A DNA stretch of 64,000 nt from DATKCT01 sp035513055 (GTDB lineage Bacteria; Verrucomicrobiota; Verrucomicrobiia; Verrucomicrobiales; DEV007), in contig DATKCT010000149.1 in the NCBI GenBank assembly GCA_035513055.1, positions 62,001 to 126,000 on the forward strand. Direction: 5' to 3'. Positions 9,101 through 18,147 of the stretch are shown here, piece by piece. The position numbers and the translations under genes are program-made. Each line of letters starts with the position of its first letter. The first letter of the stretch is position 1. The notes beneath the pieces were generated by a model, which did not search any database, was not told the origin of the DNA, and saw only the letters and a list, made by a program, of their open reading frames with translations.

Positions 9101-10210
9101 GAGGACGACGCGATAACGGACTGCCTCCAGGGCGGTGAGCGCGAGGCGATACACGAGGGGATTCCCGGCGTCGCGGACCGCCTCCAAGGGCTCGCCTTCG
9201 GCGGGCTCCAAGCGCGCGCTGCGGACTTCCTTATTGAGCTGGAAGGTGTAACTCACGCTAGAGTCCTGCAAGGCGTGAACCCTGTAGGCGTCCTCAACCA
9301 GGCGTTCGGCGAGCCCGGTGTGCGCGGGTGGTTGGATCAAAGCTGTGAGGTCTTCGATGCGGGGCAGATCGTAGACTTTGACTTGGTAGAACCGGGAGGC
9401 GCCGTCCTCAAACCGGACTTGGTAGACGAGATCGCCCGGGACGTTAGGAATGACACCGGCGAAAACGGGGTCGCCGAGGTTTTTGACCAGGGGAAGGGCT
9501 TGGAGTTCCTCTGCGCTCGGGCCGAAGGCCAACGCGGCGGCTCCAGGCCGGGCTTGGCCGAAGCGCGCGCTAACGGGCAGCCGCGAGCCGCGTTCCACTT
9601 CGACGTCGCCCGGATCCACGGCCACATCCAGGGCCTCCTCGACATCCACCTCGCCGAAGGCTCCGGCTCCGGCGACAGGCAAGGGGTAAGCGGGCCCCGG
9701 CGCCAGGATCCGGCTGATTCCCACAATGCCCAGCGCGGCAAAGAGCCCAAAGGCCGCATGCCGTCCCAAGCGACGGAAGCGCTCGGCGCGGATGAGCTTG
9801 TCATCCGGAACCATCTCGATCCAGCCATGCTGAAGGGCGCGGTCGAGAGCCTCTTGGATCACTCGCTCCTGAAGGAATGTCAGGGCCCCGCCCGAAGAAG
9901 CATGTTGTTCGACGGCGGTTCGGAGGAGGGCTTGGAGTTCGGGATGGAGCTCCTCCAAGCGCATCGCCACGGTAGCCGGAGTGAAATCCAAAGAACGGCT
10001 TCTGGCGATCAGGCAGGGAATGATCAGGGTTAAAGCCAGACCGCCGAGGACGGCGAGCCAGGAAAAGACGCCCGCGCCCACGGCGAGCAGGATCATCACG
10101 GCGGCGGCCGCGGCGGCCAACCAAAGGGCGATGCCCTGCCAGCGCGCCTCGCGCAATGTGGCCTCGCGCTCCCCGATGCGGTTGAAGAGTTCTTTGATGA
10201 CACGTTCCAT
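6134..10210 (-). CDS. DUF4175-like giant membrane protein with coiled-coil and Gly/Gln/Glu-rich repeat tail
   Basis: 1,358 residues. Two N-terminal membrane regions (about 28-68 and 152-170) are followed by a beta-rich extracytoplasmic segment to about residue 510. A long charged coiled coil (about 520-930) with heptad-like E/R/Q runs follows. From about 1000 to 1230 comes a low-complexity stretch built from G, E, Q and S, with repeated GEGxGQ-type units. A globular C-terminal domain (about 1240-1358) returns to normal composition. This matches DUF4175-type proteins that sit between BatA-like and MoxR genes. The gene starts 4 bases after the BatA-like stop, so it is co-translated with it. Function is unknown; the rod plus flexible tail suggests spanning the periplasm or wall. 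Confidence 0.75.
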   Translation of the reverse strand: MERVIKELFNRIGEREATLREARWQGIALWLAAAAAAVMILLAVGAGVFSWLAVLGGLALTLIIPCLIARSRSLDFTPATVAMRLEELHPELQALLRTAVEQHASSGGALTFLQERVIQEALDRALQHGWIEMVPDDKLIRAERFRRLGRHAAFGLFAALGIVGISRILAPGPAYPLPVAGAGAFGEVDVEEALDVAVDPGDVEVERGSRLPVSARFGQARPGAAALAFGPSAEELQALPLVKNLGDPVFAGVIPNVPGDLVYQVRFEDGASRFYQVKVYDLPRIEDLTALIQPPAHTGLAERLVEDAYRVHALQDSSVSYTFQLNKEVRSARLEPAEGEPLEAVRDAGNPLVYRLALTALEAVRYRVVLEDADGRTNRNPPELELIVLENKPPQITMRFPRGDSEVSPLEELRLEAEIEDDFGVLRHGITWTLGERTEEVALGGAQEEPPRQLTATHHLALEILGAQPDDLVSYSFWAEDTDRNGAVRRTDSDLYFAEVRPFERIYRERMNPAGQQAGQAQQEEELIKLQKEIISATWNLARANPDADRIRADGQTVAGAQRHAIGQAGALRGQTQDAQALEHVDAAVAAMESAAEELDRSVESGEAGPLQPALRHERLAYQELLRLRARSIEVSRSNAPAPASASSSRSRQQMQIDQMPLTQEERRYETEREARREEAAQQRAENREELQFLDRLKQLARRQETLNDRIREAQIALEMAETEEEREEVRRRLARLQEDQREIARDLNRMREDLRNPDQEREMADTRRQLDQAGEQLREADAALREGDAAAAAAAAGRAEEQLGEAEDDLRGQVASAFEQEVRDLRREAREMSTQQEELGRRLVEGTDEAMPRRERRSLSDTQEAQPGLEGLPDDMRQQRGRIAEVAESMRELSETAEVAEPLLSNRLYDAIREAKPETALEQLEQSASDVESGDMADARTSLRDATGRVDTLTRGIEEAARSILGNEEESLRFASEQLAGVLEDMQRDMPEGAGQEGQSGPDGEASAEDSPSEGNGETAGESGEPGEGSGGEENAELAENAGRGGAAESPGEGEGRSGQPGEGSGQQPGQESGEEGEDAGSDLAGNGGRQQTPGEPSQGQGRNGQGRGQQGEAGESGEEGQTGPGQGGARDAAAESEEGEGQLADAGEEEAEGEGLGQGRGQQPGEGRGEGEGQEMAEAEGGAQGQDPGQAQGQGGGQGRGQNGDGESADSGQPREDAEGGDRRGQLAGGADGGGGSRISGWGGGDEFREWRRQLGELEDVLDDERLRDPVSRARGRLRDFLVEAKRGSGLPEWDLAQSQVLGPLTELRDALDQELRFLQGGEENKLLPVDRDPVPEAFAELVERYYGSLSRDGEE

Positions 10211-10214
10211 AGTC

Positions 10215-12320
10215 TTAGCCCTCTTGAAGTGCGGCCTGCTGCCGGCCGTGGCATCGGGCGGCGTAGAGAATCTCCACCAGGACGAGTCCCAACGCCGCCA
10301 ACAACAGATACCACCAAATCTTCTGTTGCGCCTCCCTATCGAAGGCGGTCAGAATTCGACGAACCTTCCCGTCCGAACCTGTTTCCACCGCGGGCTGGTC
10401 CGCATTTCCGGACCGGCTCAAGGCCCTTTCGAAAACGGCGGGTTCGACCTCTTCAAGCTGACTCTCAGCCGGATGGAGATTCACCGCATAACGAATCTGA
10501 TCGACGCCGGCTTCGACCACGTAGATGCCGGGTTCTCCTGTTTCGGTCCAAGTGGCCGCGCCTTCCGCGATGGCGCGGGGCACTCCATCGGGCGGAGTGA
10601 TGACCACTCCCGGTTTGGAGGGAAGAGGAATGGGATCTCCGATCCACAACACCGGTTCCCGGAGCAGGTTCCCGCGGCTTTGTTGGAAGATGCCGAAGAG
10701 AAGGGGAATAAACTTGCTGGAAACGGCGAGCTGGCTGTCGCGCCGGCCCCAACCGGAAGTGAACACGAGCAGGGACCCGGCGCCGGCACGCTGTTCGAGC
10801 CAGAGGGGATCCCGGGTGTCAAAGGAGGCGATCACTTCCGCGGAGGGGAACGCAGCCGGGTCGACTCGGCGGTAGCGCCAGAAATGGAGCCGCGTAAAAT
10901 CTCCGAAACGCGCGTCGGCGAAGGGTTCCAATAGGGGATGAGCGCGGTTCACCGTGCTGATGACTGCATAATCGGCGGGAACGACTTCTTCGGCGGCGAG
11001 AACGTCCGCGGCCCCGGCCAGCCTCGTCAGGGCGAGCGCAGCTTCCGGGCGATCGAGCAGATAGAGGATCCGGCCGCCGCCATCTAACCAAGGCAGAAGC
11101 AGCTCGAGGCTGTCATCGGGAATCTCCCCGGTGGCCACTGTCAGTTGGAAGGAGGTCAAATCCAGATCTTCCAAGGATTGATCCAGGGTTCGCTCGACCA
11201 ATTCAGGCCGGAAAGAAGGCGTGGCCAGGAGAGCGCGGCGCAAGAAAAAGAGATTGCCGTCCGGGCTCGCCGCATCCCCAGGACCGTAGTAAAGGATGCG
11301 AAAGGGGGTCTCCGGCGGAGGGCTGACATACCAACGGTTGTCAAAATCATGGGTATCTCCATCTAAGGCGAGAGCGGCGGGTGTTTCGTTAGTGGGAAAG
11401 GCCGGAGCTTCGGCAATCCGCGAGGCTCCAGGAATGATCTGCACCGGAACGGCCTGGCCAAGAGGCTTTGATGCCGCCGTGATCCAAGTCAATTGGACCG
11501 CGCCGGCTTTCGTCGCGGCGTTGGCGAGAAGGCGGGCCCGGCGGCGCGGTTCCTCGTCCAGTCTTGCGTCCTGTTCCCGAGGCAAGACTTGGAGGGAGGC
11601 GTTGGCAGGTTCGTGTACCTCGAGCGGCACGGGACGAAAGCGCATGTTGGCGGGCCAGTCGTGCTGTTCCAGCGTCTCGAATCCTTCTCCGCGTTGGAAA
11701 TCGGAGATCAACACGAGTTCGCGGGTGCGATCGCCGCCCAGCTCGGCGCAATGGCTTTCCAGGTCTCCAGCGGCGGCGGCCAGAGCTTCCACGGTGCGGG
11801 TGCGTTCCCAGCTAGGTTGCAGCGTTTCCAGAGCCGCCTCGACCAACCGCTGCCGCTCCGATTCCAGCGGGGCGCGTTCCCATTGATCGAAGGAGATCAG
11901 GAGGTCGGTCCGGTCGCCGAAAGCGGCGAGTTGGAGGGCGTCTCCTAACTGAAGTCCGCCCGCTTCTCGCCGGACCTCTTGTTTGGCTCGCTCCCACAGG
12001 TCCTCGCGCCGCATGGAGGCGCTGCGGTCGATCAGGATGGCCACGGTGCGTCCGTCGTCAGGGGCCACCAGCGGATTCTCCTGCTTCAGGAAGGGGCGGG
12101 CGAAGGCCAAGGCGATGAGCGCCAGCAAGGCACAGCGCAGCAAGAGGAGGAGGAGATTCTCGAGCCGGCGATTTCGCTTCTCGCGAATCGGCGTCGGCGA
12201 CAAGAACATGAGCGTGCTGAATCGCACCTTCTCTCTGGTATGCCGGTGGCGGAAATGCAATGCGACCGGAATGGCCAGCGCGGCGAGTCCGGCGAGGTAA
12301 AGCGGAAAGAGGAAGCTCAT
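10215..12320 (-). CDS. BatA-like vWA membrane protein
   Basis: 701 residues. The N-terminus has the BatA-type arrangement: a first membrane helix (about 5-23), a basic loop RHRHTREKVRF, and a second helix (about 58-75). A vWA domain starts at VAILIDRSASM (DxSxS) near residue 92. A middle region contains a Rossmann-like or amidotransferase-like stretch, and a last membrane helix (about 672-688) precedes a basic tail. The start overlaps the DUF58 stop by 4 bases (ATGA), which indicates translational coupling. The family sits with MoxR ATPases and DUF58 proteins in many bacteria and was linked to aerotolerance in Bacteroides; here it is one part of an envelope assembly. Confidence 0.85.
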   Translation of the reverse strand: MSFLFPLYLAGLAALAIPVALHFRHRHTREKVRFSTLMFLSPTPIREKRNRRLENLLLLLLRCALLALIALAFARPFLKQENPLVAPDDGRTVAILIDRSASMRREDLWERAKQEVRREAGGLQLGDALQLAAFGDRTDLLISFDQWERAPLESERQRLVEAALETLQPSWERTRTVEALAAAAGDLESHCAELGGDRTRELVLISDFQRGEGFETLEQHDWPANMRFRPVPLEVHEPANASLQVLPREQDARLDEEPRRRARLLANAATKAGAVQLTWITAASKPLGQAVPVQIIPGASRIAEAPAFPTNETPAALALDGDTHDFDNRWYVSPPPETPFRILYYGPGDAASPDGNLFFLRRALLATPSFRPELVERTLDQSLEDLDLTSFQLTVATGEIPDDSLELLLPWLDGGGRILYLLDRPEAALALTRLAGAADVLAAEEVVPADYAVISTVNRAHPLLEPFADARFGDFTRLHFWRYRRVDPAAFPSAEVIASFDTRDPLWLEQRAGAGSLLVFTSGWGRRDSQLAVSSKFIPLLFGIFQQSRGNLLREPVLWIGDPIPLPSKPGVVITPPDGVPRAIAEGAATWTETGEPGIYVVEAGVDQIRYAVNLHPAESQLEEVEPAVFERALSRSGNADQPAVETGSDGKVRRILTAFDREAQQKIWWYLLLAALGLVLVEILYAARCHGRQQAALQEG

Positions 12321-13234
12321 GCCCGCGTTTTCCGTTTCTGGTGGATGCCGGACCGGCGGCGCAACAGGTCGTAGAGCGCATCAAAGAAAGACGCATCGGT
12401 GCGAACGGGGAGGAAATCGATGGCATGCCGCCGGCACAAGGCGCGGAGGGCCTCGTCGTGTTCCTGGAAGCGTTGCCGGTAGAGGGGCCCGGCAGTGGCG
12501 GGGTTCAGGTAGAGGATGCGGCCGGTCTCGAGGTCTTCGAACCGGGCGGTGCGCGAGAATCCAAAGTCCAGCTCGGCGGGGTCCAAAATCCGATAGACGA
12601 CGACGTCGTGACCGGCCCGGGCCAAATAGCCGAACTGCGTTTGCAGTCCTTCAATGGGAGCGAGAAGGTCGGAGACCAAAACCGTAAGGCAACGGCGGCG
12701 AGCCCTGGGCAGGTAATCGTCGAGGGCCTTCTTGACGTCGGTTTCGCCGGGGGCGGATTCCCGAACCAGGCCCGCCAAGATGTGCTGGAGTTGTCCCTTT
12801 CGCCGGGAAGGCGGCAGATCGTCGAGGATATGACTGGCGAAGGTCATCATGCCCACGGCGTCCCCTTGACCCAAAAGAAACCAGGCAAATGTGGCGGCCA
12901 AGGTGGCCGCGTACTCCGCCTTGGTGTAGTCTCCCGATCCGAAGCGCATGGAGCGGCTCAGATCGACGAGGAGCCGGCATTCCAGATTGGTCTCCGCCTC
13001 GAACTTGCGGATACAAAGGCGGTCGCTTCGGGCCATCAACTTCCAATCCAGGTGGCGCAAGTCGTCGCCCGGCGAGTAGGCCCGGTATTCGCTAAACTCG
13101 ACCGACGAGCCGTGATAGGGACTCCGGTGCAGTCCCTGGAGGAAACCTTCGAGGATGAGGCGCGCCCGCAGCTCGAGTGAACGGATTCGCATGAGCGACT
13201 CCACGTCGATCCGGTTGGAAGCGGGGGCGCTCAT
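12317..13234 (-). CDS. DUF58 domain protein with vWA-like fold
   Basis: 305 residues from the ATG at 13234. An upstream ATG at 13363 is in frame but would run into the MoxR coding end and adds non-conserved sequence. The DUF58 signature is clear: EYRAYSPGDDLRHLDWK near residue 55, followed by a vWA-like LLVDLSRSM segment near 92. It is soluble with no signal peptide. DUF58 proteins are obligate neighbours of MoxR ATPases and probably act as adaptor or substrate between the ATPase and the membrane vWA proteins. The gene starts 22 bases after the MoxR stop and overlaps the BatA-like start by 4 bases. Confidence 0.9.
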   Translation of the reverse strand: MSAPASNRIDVESLMRIRSLELRARLILEGFLQGLHRSPYHGSSVEFSEYRAYSPGDDLRHLDWKLMARSDRLCIRKFEAETNLECRLLVDLSRSMRFGSGDYTKAEYAATLAATFAWFLLGQGDAVGMMTFASHILDDLPPSRRKGQLQHILAGLVRESAPGETDVKKALDDYLPRARRRCLTVLVSDLLAPIEGLQTQFGYLARAGHDVVVYRILDPAELDFGFSRTARFEDLETGRILYLNPATAGPLYRQRFQEHDEALRALCRRHAIDFLPVRTDASFFDALYDLLRRRSGIHQKRKTRA

Positions 13235-13256
13235 GATGCGGGACGATCCGGCGGCG

Positions 13257-14273
13257 TCACAGAATCTCGTTGACGAGCCGCTCGATGACGGTTTCCACGT
13301 TGACCCCGTCCGCTTCGGCGCGGTAATTAAGGAGTATGCGGTGACGGAGCACCGGCGCGGCAAGCGCCCTGAGATCCTCGAAGTTCACATGACTGCGTCC
13401 GTGCATGAGGGCGCGGGTCTTGGCCCCCAACACGAGATTCTGGCCGGCGCGAAGGCCCGCGCCCCAAGAGATCCATTCCTTGACGAAGTCCGGAGCGTCG
13501 CTTTGCCCCGGGCGCGAGCGGGCCGCCAGTTGAACCGCGCGCCGGGCCACTTCTTCGGCGATGGGGACTTTCCGGACGATCTCATTGAAGGCGAGCAGGT
13601 CGGACCCATGAAAGAGCGTTTCGAGTTTTTCCTGGCGCAGGCCGGTTGTCTTGGCGACGACCGCCACTTCCACGTCTTCCGGAAGATAATCGACCCTGAC
13701 ATTGAACATGAAACGGTCCAACTGCGCTTCCGGCAGCGGATAGGTGCCGTCCATTTCGATCGGATTCTGCGTGGCTAGCACGAAGAAGGGTCGAGTCAGC
13801 GGATAGGTCGTGCCCGCGACGGTAACTTGGTACTCCTGCATGGATTCCAGGAGCGCCGCTTGAGTTTTCGGAGGAGTCCGGTTGATCTCGTCCGCGAGGA
13901 TCATGTTGGCGAACAGAGGGCCTGGAACAAAGCGCATCCGCCGCCCTTCTTCGGTTTCTTGGAGAATCTCCGTGCCGGTAATGTCGGCAGGCATGAGGTC
14001 GGGGGTGAACTGAATGCGTTGGAACTCCAGGTCGAAGATCTGGGCGATCGATTTGACCAACAGCGTCTTGGCCAAGCCGGGCGCTCCGGTGAGCAGGCAG
14101 TTCCCGCCGGCGAAAAGCGCGATCAGCAATTGCTCAATCACTTCTTCCTGGCCCAGGACGGCCTTGCGCAGTTCTTCCTCGATCCTGCCGCGAGCCACCT
14201 CCAAACGGGCGACGGCATCGCGGTCATGTTCGTAAGCTGGATCTCGAGGCAGGGGTTGCGCGGGCATGGTCAT
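13257..14273 (-). CDS. MoxR family AAA+ ATPase
   Basis: 338 residues with the start at the ATG at 14273 (14267 is also possible; an upstream ATG at 14393 adds unrelated sequence). Walker A reads GAPGLAKT, Walker B is ILADEINR, sensor 1 lies in FVLATQNPIE, and an arginine-finger region follows. These define the MoxR branch of AAA+ ATPases, cytoplasmic chaperone-like enzymes that insert cofactors or activate vWA partners. Its partners are encoded directly downstream (DUF58, then BatA-like). The gap to the DUF4159 gene upstream is about 41 bases, so one transcript is likely. Confidence 0.93.
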   Translation of the reverse strand: MTMPAQPLPRDPAYEHDRDAVARLEVARGRIEEELRKAVLGQEEVIEQLLIALFAGGNCLLTGAPGLAKTLLVKSIAQIFDLEFQRIQFTPDLMPADITGTEILQETEEGRRMRFVPGPLFANMILADEINRTPPKTQAALLESMQEYQVTVAGTTYPLTRPFFVLATQNPIEMDGTYPLPEAQLDRFMFNVRVDYLPEDVEVAVVAKTTGLRQEKLETLFHGSDLLAFNEIVRKVPIAEEVARRAVQLAARSRPGQSDAPDFVKEWISWGAGLRAGQNLVLGAKTRALMHGRSHVNFEDLRALAAPVLRHRILLNYRAEADGVNVETVIERLVNEIL

Positions 14274-14314
14274 AAGCGGGGCCGCCGGACAGCGGAATTT
14301 AGGGAAATGGATAG

Positions 14315-15181
14315 TCAGTGCGTAAGCGCGTAGAAAAGAATGTTGATGCCCATCGGGTAGGCTTTCGCTTCGGAGAACACCCGGAAATACCACTCGTCCT
14401 CACCTTCCCGCTCCCAGCCGTCGCCAAGATCGGTATTGTGGCAGATGATCATCATCATGCGCCCGGCGTCGTCGAACATAGCCCGATAGTGGACTTCTTC
14501 GGCGCCGGGCTTGTTGGCTTCATAGGTGATGCCGTAGGGCCGGCCTTGATGAGCCCAGTCAATCGAGGGAACCTGGGGCTTCTCCTTGAGATCAAAGACA
14601 GCGCGGAAAACGGGATGATCGAGTTCCAGGTCGACGATGGGCCGGCCGGGAAAAACCCGTTTGATCTCCGTCTCGAAATTGTCCCACTCCCAGTCTCCCC
14701 AAAAATCGTCAACCATGAGAAAGCCTCCGTTCAGGAGGTAACGGCCTAAGATCTCAACCTCTTGCGCCGTAAAATAGAGGCCGCCCGGTTCGACCATGTA
14801 AACGAAGGGGAAGTCGAAGAGGCGCGGGTCGGTGATGGCAAGGTGGACTCCTGTCGGATGCACTTGCAAAGAAGTCAACTGCTGCAAGCGATACGAAAAA
14901 TTAAGGTCGCTGTCAGGGTAATCCGTGGCCCAATCCCCGCCGTGACCTCTCCTTCCCCGGCCGCGTCCCCGGCCGCCTCCATTGTACTCCAGACGCACGA
15001 AGGTGAAGACGTCGTTGGGCAACTCGGAGTCCTGCTCCCACATGGGAACGCCATTGCGCATTTCGGGATCGGTGAGATCGAGGTTGTCGCCCCAGCGGCG
15101 GCGCCATTGCGCCGCCAAAACGACGGCCGTGACCAGCAAAATGATCACGGTGCAAGCGAAAGAGCGGGATCGGAAGAGCAT
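14315..15181 (-). CDS. DUF4159 domain protein, secreted or membrane-anchored
   Basis: 288 residues from the ATG at 15181, four bases after the upstream stop. The N-terminal segment (MLFRSRSFACTVIILLVTAV) is a signal peptide or membrane anchor, followed by a Gly/Arg-rich linker near residues 67-80. The DUF4159 core carries the features FVYMVEPGGLYF, GGFLMVDDFWG and MMMIICHNTDLGDGWE. The domain has an amidotransferase-like fold and is a standard member of PVC MoxR operons. Role unknown; extracytoplasmic location inferred. Confidence 0.85.
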   Translation of the reverse strand: MLFRSRSFACTVIILLVTAVVLAAQWRRRWGDNLDLTDPEMRNGVPMWEQDSELPNDVFTFVRLEYNGGGRGRGRGRRGHGGDWATDYPDSDLNFSYRLQQLTSLQVHPTGVHLAITDPRLFDFPFVYMVEPGGLYFTAQEVEILGRYLLNGGFLMVDDFWGDWEWDNFETEIKRVFPGRPIVDLELDHPVFRAVFDLKEKPQVPSIDWAHQGRPYGITYEANKPGAEEVHYRAMFDDAGRMMMIICHNTDLGDGWEREGEDEWYFRVFSEAKAYPMGINILFYALTH

Positions 15182-15185
15182 GCGA

Positions 15186-17744
15186 TTAGTTGGCCAGTTC
15201 CAAAAGAAGCCTTTGGGCATCCCGGAAACGCGGAGAAGCGGCCAGGGAGTCCAGCACGTGCCGCCGGGCCAGCAGGGGATCCTCCTCTTTCAAAAGCCGG
15301 GCGATGCGAAAGTGAACGCGCGCGGGGTTGTCGGCGCCGATGCGCAGCAGCCGGCGGAATGTCCCGGTGGCGGCTGAAGCCTCGCCCAGAGCTTCTTGCG
15401 CCTCTCCCAGCCGCCACTGAGCGCGGGTCACGAAAGGATTGACCGACAGCGCTCGAGTCGCCGCGTGGCGCACGGCTTCCCAGTTCTCCTCTTCGCCCTC
15501 CAAGTCCAACAACCGGAGCATGGCTTCGAGATCCTCAGAAGACCGGCGGACCAGTTCCCACAGTGCGGCGGCTTCCCTTTCCTTGTCGGCGCGCTGCCGG
15601 TGGATCTGGGCGATGGCGCCATGCACGGGATCCATGGCCGGGCTGTCCGGATTCAGGGCGATGAGCGATTCCGCTTCGCTTAAGGCTTCGTCAAGCTGAC
15701 CCTCCACCAACAGACTGCGGACGAGGGCGAGACGAATATAGAAATTGGCCGGACGGCTCTCCAATGCGGTCCGGAGGTCCGCGCTGCCGGCCACATCGTT
15801 GCCCAACGCCGCCGGCGACCAATCCAGACCGGCGCTGAAGGCTTCGGCCAGCGACTGGGCATAAGCGCGAAAACCGGTTTCCAACTCGTCCAGTGACGCG
15901 ACAACGCTTTCGAACGCCTGACCCACAGGCTCGCCACGTCCAATCGCGTCCAAGACTCGCCGCAAGGCCTCGTCGTCATGTTCGGAAATGAAATAGTCGA
16001 CGAAAAGTCCGGATTGATAGTATCCGAAAAGGAGATCCTCGGGTTGCTCCGGTCGCACAAAGGCCTCGTTGAGCGAGTCGAGCGGGATCAGGCCGCCCTC
16101 GCGCAAAATGCGGTCGCGCTCCGCCGGCGTCATGCGCCGCACGGCGCCGGGATCGCGGCGGCCCTCTTCATAGACCGATATGCCCTCGCTCAGCCAGCGC
16201 GGAAGCCGGTTCCGGGTAGCGCCTAGTGTCACCGCATGACAATACTCGTGCCACAACGTCGATTCCCAATTGCTGACCCGCGCCCCGATTCCGCCGGGAC
16301 TGTTCATGGTCACGACATAACCGAAACACGCTCCGAGAATGCCGTCGCCGCCAAGGAACCCAAAGGTCCGTATGGCGAAATCTTGCTGTTCCGGAAAGAA
16401 CTCGACGAGTACGGGCCGGCTCGGATTGAATCCGAAACGCGGGTGAAGCTGCTCCCGGGCTTCTTCCAGCAGTTCAAACACTCGCTCCCCGTAAATGGCC
16501 ATTTCGTTCGATTCCATGCGCACGATGAAATCCCCGCGCCGCTCCAGGGTATAACCCCGGATTTGGTCATAGAGCGTCAACAGATTGTAAATCGGGACGT
16601 TGTAGGGATCATCGTCGTGAAGCTGTTCGACCAGCCGCCAGGCTTCTTCTTCCTCCCCGAGGCGAAGCAGTTGCTGGGCCAGCTCGATGCGGGAAGGCAA
16701 ATGGCCGGGATCGATTTCGAGCGCGCGGCGCAACGCGGCCACCCCTTCGGCAAAGCGCATCTTCGTTCCCAGCCAATTGCCGATGAGATAATCGGGCTCA
16801 GGGTCTCCGGCGCGCCCGCCCAGCGCGCTCTCCCGAAACTTTTGCTCCTCGGTTCCGTCGCCGTGGAGATGGGCCAACACCGAGCGCATGGACCACAGCG
16901 CGGGCAAGTGGTTATTGACCTTCTCCGCTTGATTGAGGGTTTCTTGGGCTCCGTCGAATTGGTCGGTGAGAAGCTGATGCTCGGCGGCGAGGAGCAGAGA
17001 AGGGGTGTGCCGGGGGTTGTCCTGGAGCTGCGCCTGCACCAGTTCCATGGCGTAGGGACGGTCGCTGTTGAAAAATGCGCGAGCCAGACCGTGGCGCAGA
17101 TCGGGATGTTTGGGATCGAGGGCGAGACCAGCCCGGAACTTCTCGGCCGCGAGCTGGTAATCGTACTTTTCCATGGCCAGTTCGCCGGCGTAGAGGAAGC
17201 AAGCCGGGTTCTCCGGTTCTCGCTTCTGCATTTCGGCATAGACACCCTCGAGCACTTGCTTGGAATCGAGTCCCAGCAACACAAGACCCCGGCCGAAAGC
17301 GAGGGCGTCCTCCGCGGTGAATAAGTAGCGCTGGTAATAGCGGAGCCGGTCGAGGGTCTGTTCGGCGGCGTCCGCCAGCCCCAGATCCGTCTCCAGATTG
17401 TAACGGAGCAGTTGACCCTGCGCGGTCCGATGCAGCTCGACGATCTCCTGGAGCTGCTCAAGCGCTTCCTCATAGCGGCCAAGATCAGCCAGAGAACGCA
17501 CTAGCAGTACTGCGGGCTCGCGCGTGTCGTCGGAAATGTCATCCAGGAGCCCCGGCGCACGTTCCACCACCTCTTCGTATTTCCCGGAGCGATACCAGGA
17601 ACGGAGTTCCTCTGCTGGTTGCAGTTCCTCGGCAAAGGGATCGTCGGGTTCTGGCGGAGTTTCTTGCGCGAATCCGAACCCTCCACTCACGCTCGAGAGC
17701 GCGTAGATCCATCCAATCAGCTTTAGGATACGCCGGTTGCGCAT
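15186..17744 (-). CDS. TPR-repeat protein with gluzincin (peptidase MA-like) metalloprotease domain
   Basis: 852 residues from the ATG at 17744; the frame extends upstream but that part is Arg-rich and unlike a signal. A signal peptide (about 1-26, ending GFGFA) is followed by many TPR-like helical pairs (about 40-380). A protease domain has zinc ligands His499 and His503 in LWHEYCHAVTL and a downstream Glu520 in RWLSEGISVYEE, the HExxH plus Glu pattern of gluzincins. More TPRs fill the C-terminal 250 residues. Secreted or periplasmic. It is the first gene of the operon, so the region 17745-18147 should carry the promoter. The substrate is unknown; TPRs probably recruit it. Confidence 0.85.
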   Translation of the reverse strand: MRNRRILKLIGWIYALSSVSGGFGFAQETPPEPDDPFAEELQPAEELRSWYRSGKYEEVVERAPGLLDDISDDTREPAVLLVRSLADLGRYEEALEQLQEIVELHRTAQGQLLRYNLETDLGLADAAEQTLDRLRYYQRYLFTAEDALAFGRGLVLLGLDSKQVLEGVYAEMQKREPENPACFLYAGELAMEKYDYQLAAEKFRAGLALDPKHPDLRHGLARAFFNSDRPYAMELVQAQLQDNPRHTPSLLLAAEHQLLTDQFDGAQETLNQAEKVNNHLPALWSMRSVLAHLHGDGTEEQKFRESALGGRAGDPEPDYLIGNWLGTKMRFAEGVAALRRALEIDPGHLPSRIELAQQLLRLGEEEEAWRLVEQLHDDDPYNVPIYNLLTLYDQIRGYTLERRGDFIVRMESNEMAIYGERVFELLEEAREQLHPRFGFNPSRPVLVEFFPEQQDFAIRTFGFLGGDGILGACFGYVVTMNSPGGIGARVSNWESTLWHEYCHAVTLGATRNRLPRWLSEGISVYEEGRRDPGAVRRMTPAERDRILREGGLIPLDSLNEAFVRPEQPEDLLFGYYQSGLFVDYFISEHDDEALRRVLDAIGRGEPVGQAFESVVASLDELETGFRAYAQSLAEAFSAGLDWSPAALGNDVAGSADLRTALESRPANFYIRLALVRSLLVEGQLDEALSEAESLIALNPDSPAMDPVHGAIAQIHRQRADKEREAAALWELVRRSSEDLEAMLRLLDLEGEEENWEAVRHAATRALSVNPFVTRAQWRLGEAQEALGEASAATGTFRRLLRIGADNPARVHFRIARLLKEEDPLLARRHVLDSLAASPRFRDAQRLLLELAN

Positions 17745-18147
17745 GTGGGACGCGGGGGGTTCCGCGAAAACTCTACATGGAGCCCGAGAGGTGGAAACCC
17801 GAAAAACGGTGACCCGGAAAGCCGCTACCCGCGCGCTCGCGAGAAATCCGGCAGCCGTCATCATCCCACAAGAAACCCGCCAGGCGCGGTTGGGTCGCGC
17901 GGCGGGGCGAGGATTCTCGAGCCGGGTGCAGTTCTTCCCCCGTAGCGGAGCGCCTCAGCGTTCAGGTGCAGCTTCGGCCGGCGGGGAATCCGAAACAGAG
18001 TGAAGGCGGACATGCGAACGGGCGCCGAAACGCCCAGGATCGCGCGTGGGCCCGCATTTGCGCGGGCTACGCAGCGGAGCGGGCCGTCATTCCTTTCCAC
18101 CGTCAAGACTACCTTGAGCGCAGAAACCGGAACGCTATGTTCCATCG
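17745..18147. other. Divergent intergenic region between the MoxR operon and fmdB-like gene
   Basis: About 400 bases with no convincing gene. It should hold the promoters for both directions. A short inverted repeat, GCCCGCATTTGCGCGGGC, lies near 18048-18065. No clear -35/-10 pair could be assigned by eye. Confidence 0.4.

Noticed and set aside
8162..10033. 623-codon + strand open frame
   Set aside because: Antisense to the DUF4175-like coiled-coil and membrane parts; no recognisable domain or signal.
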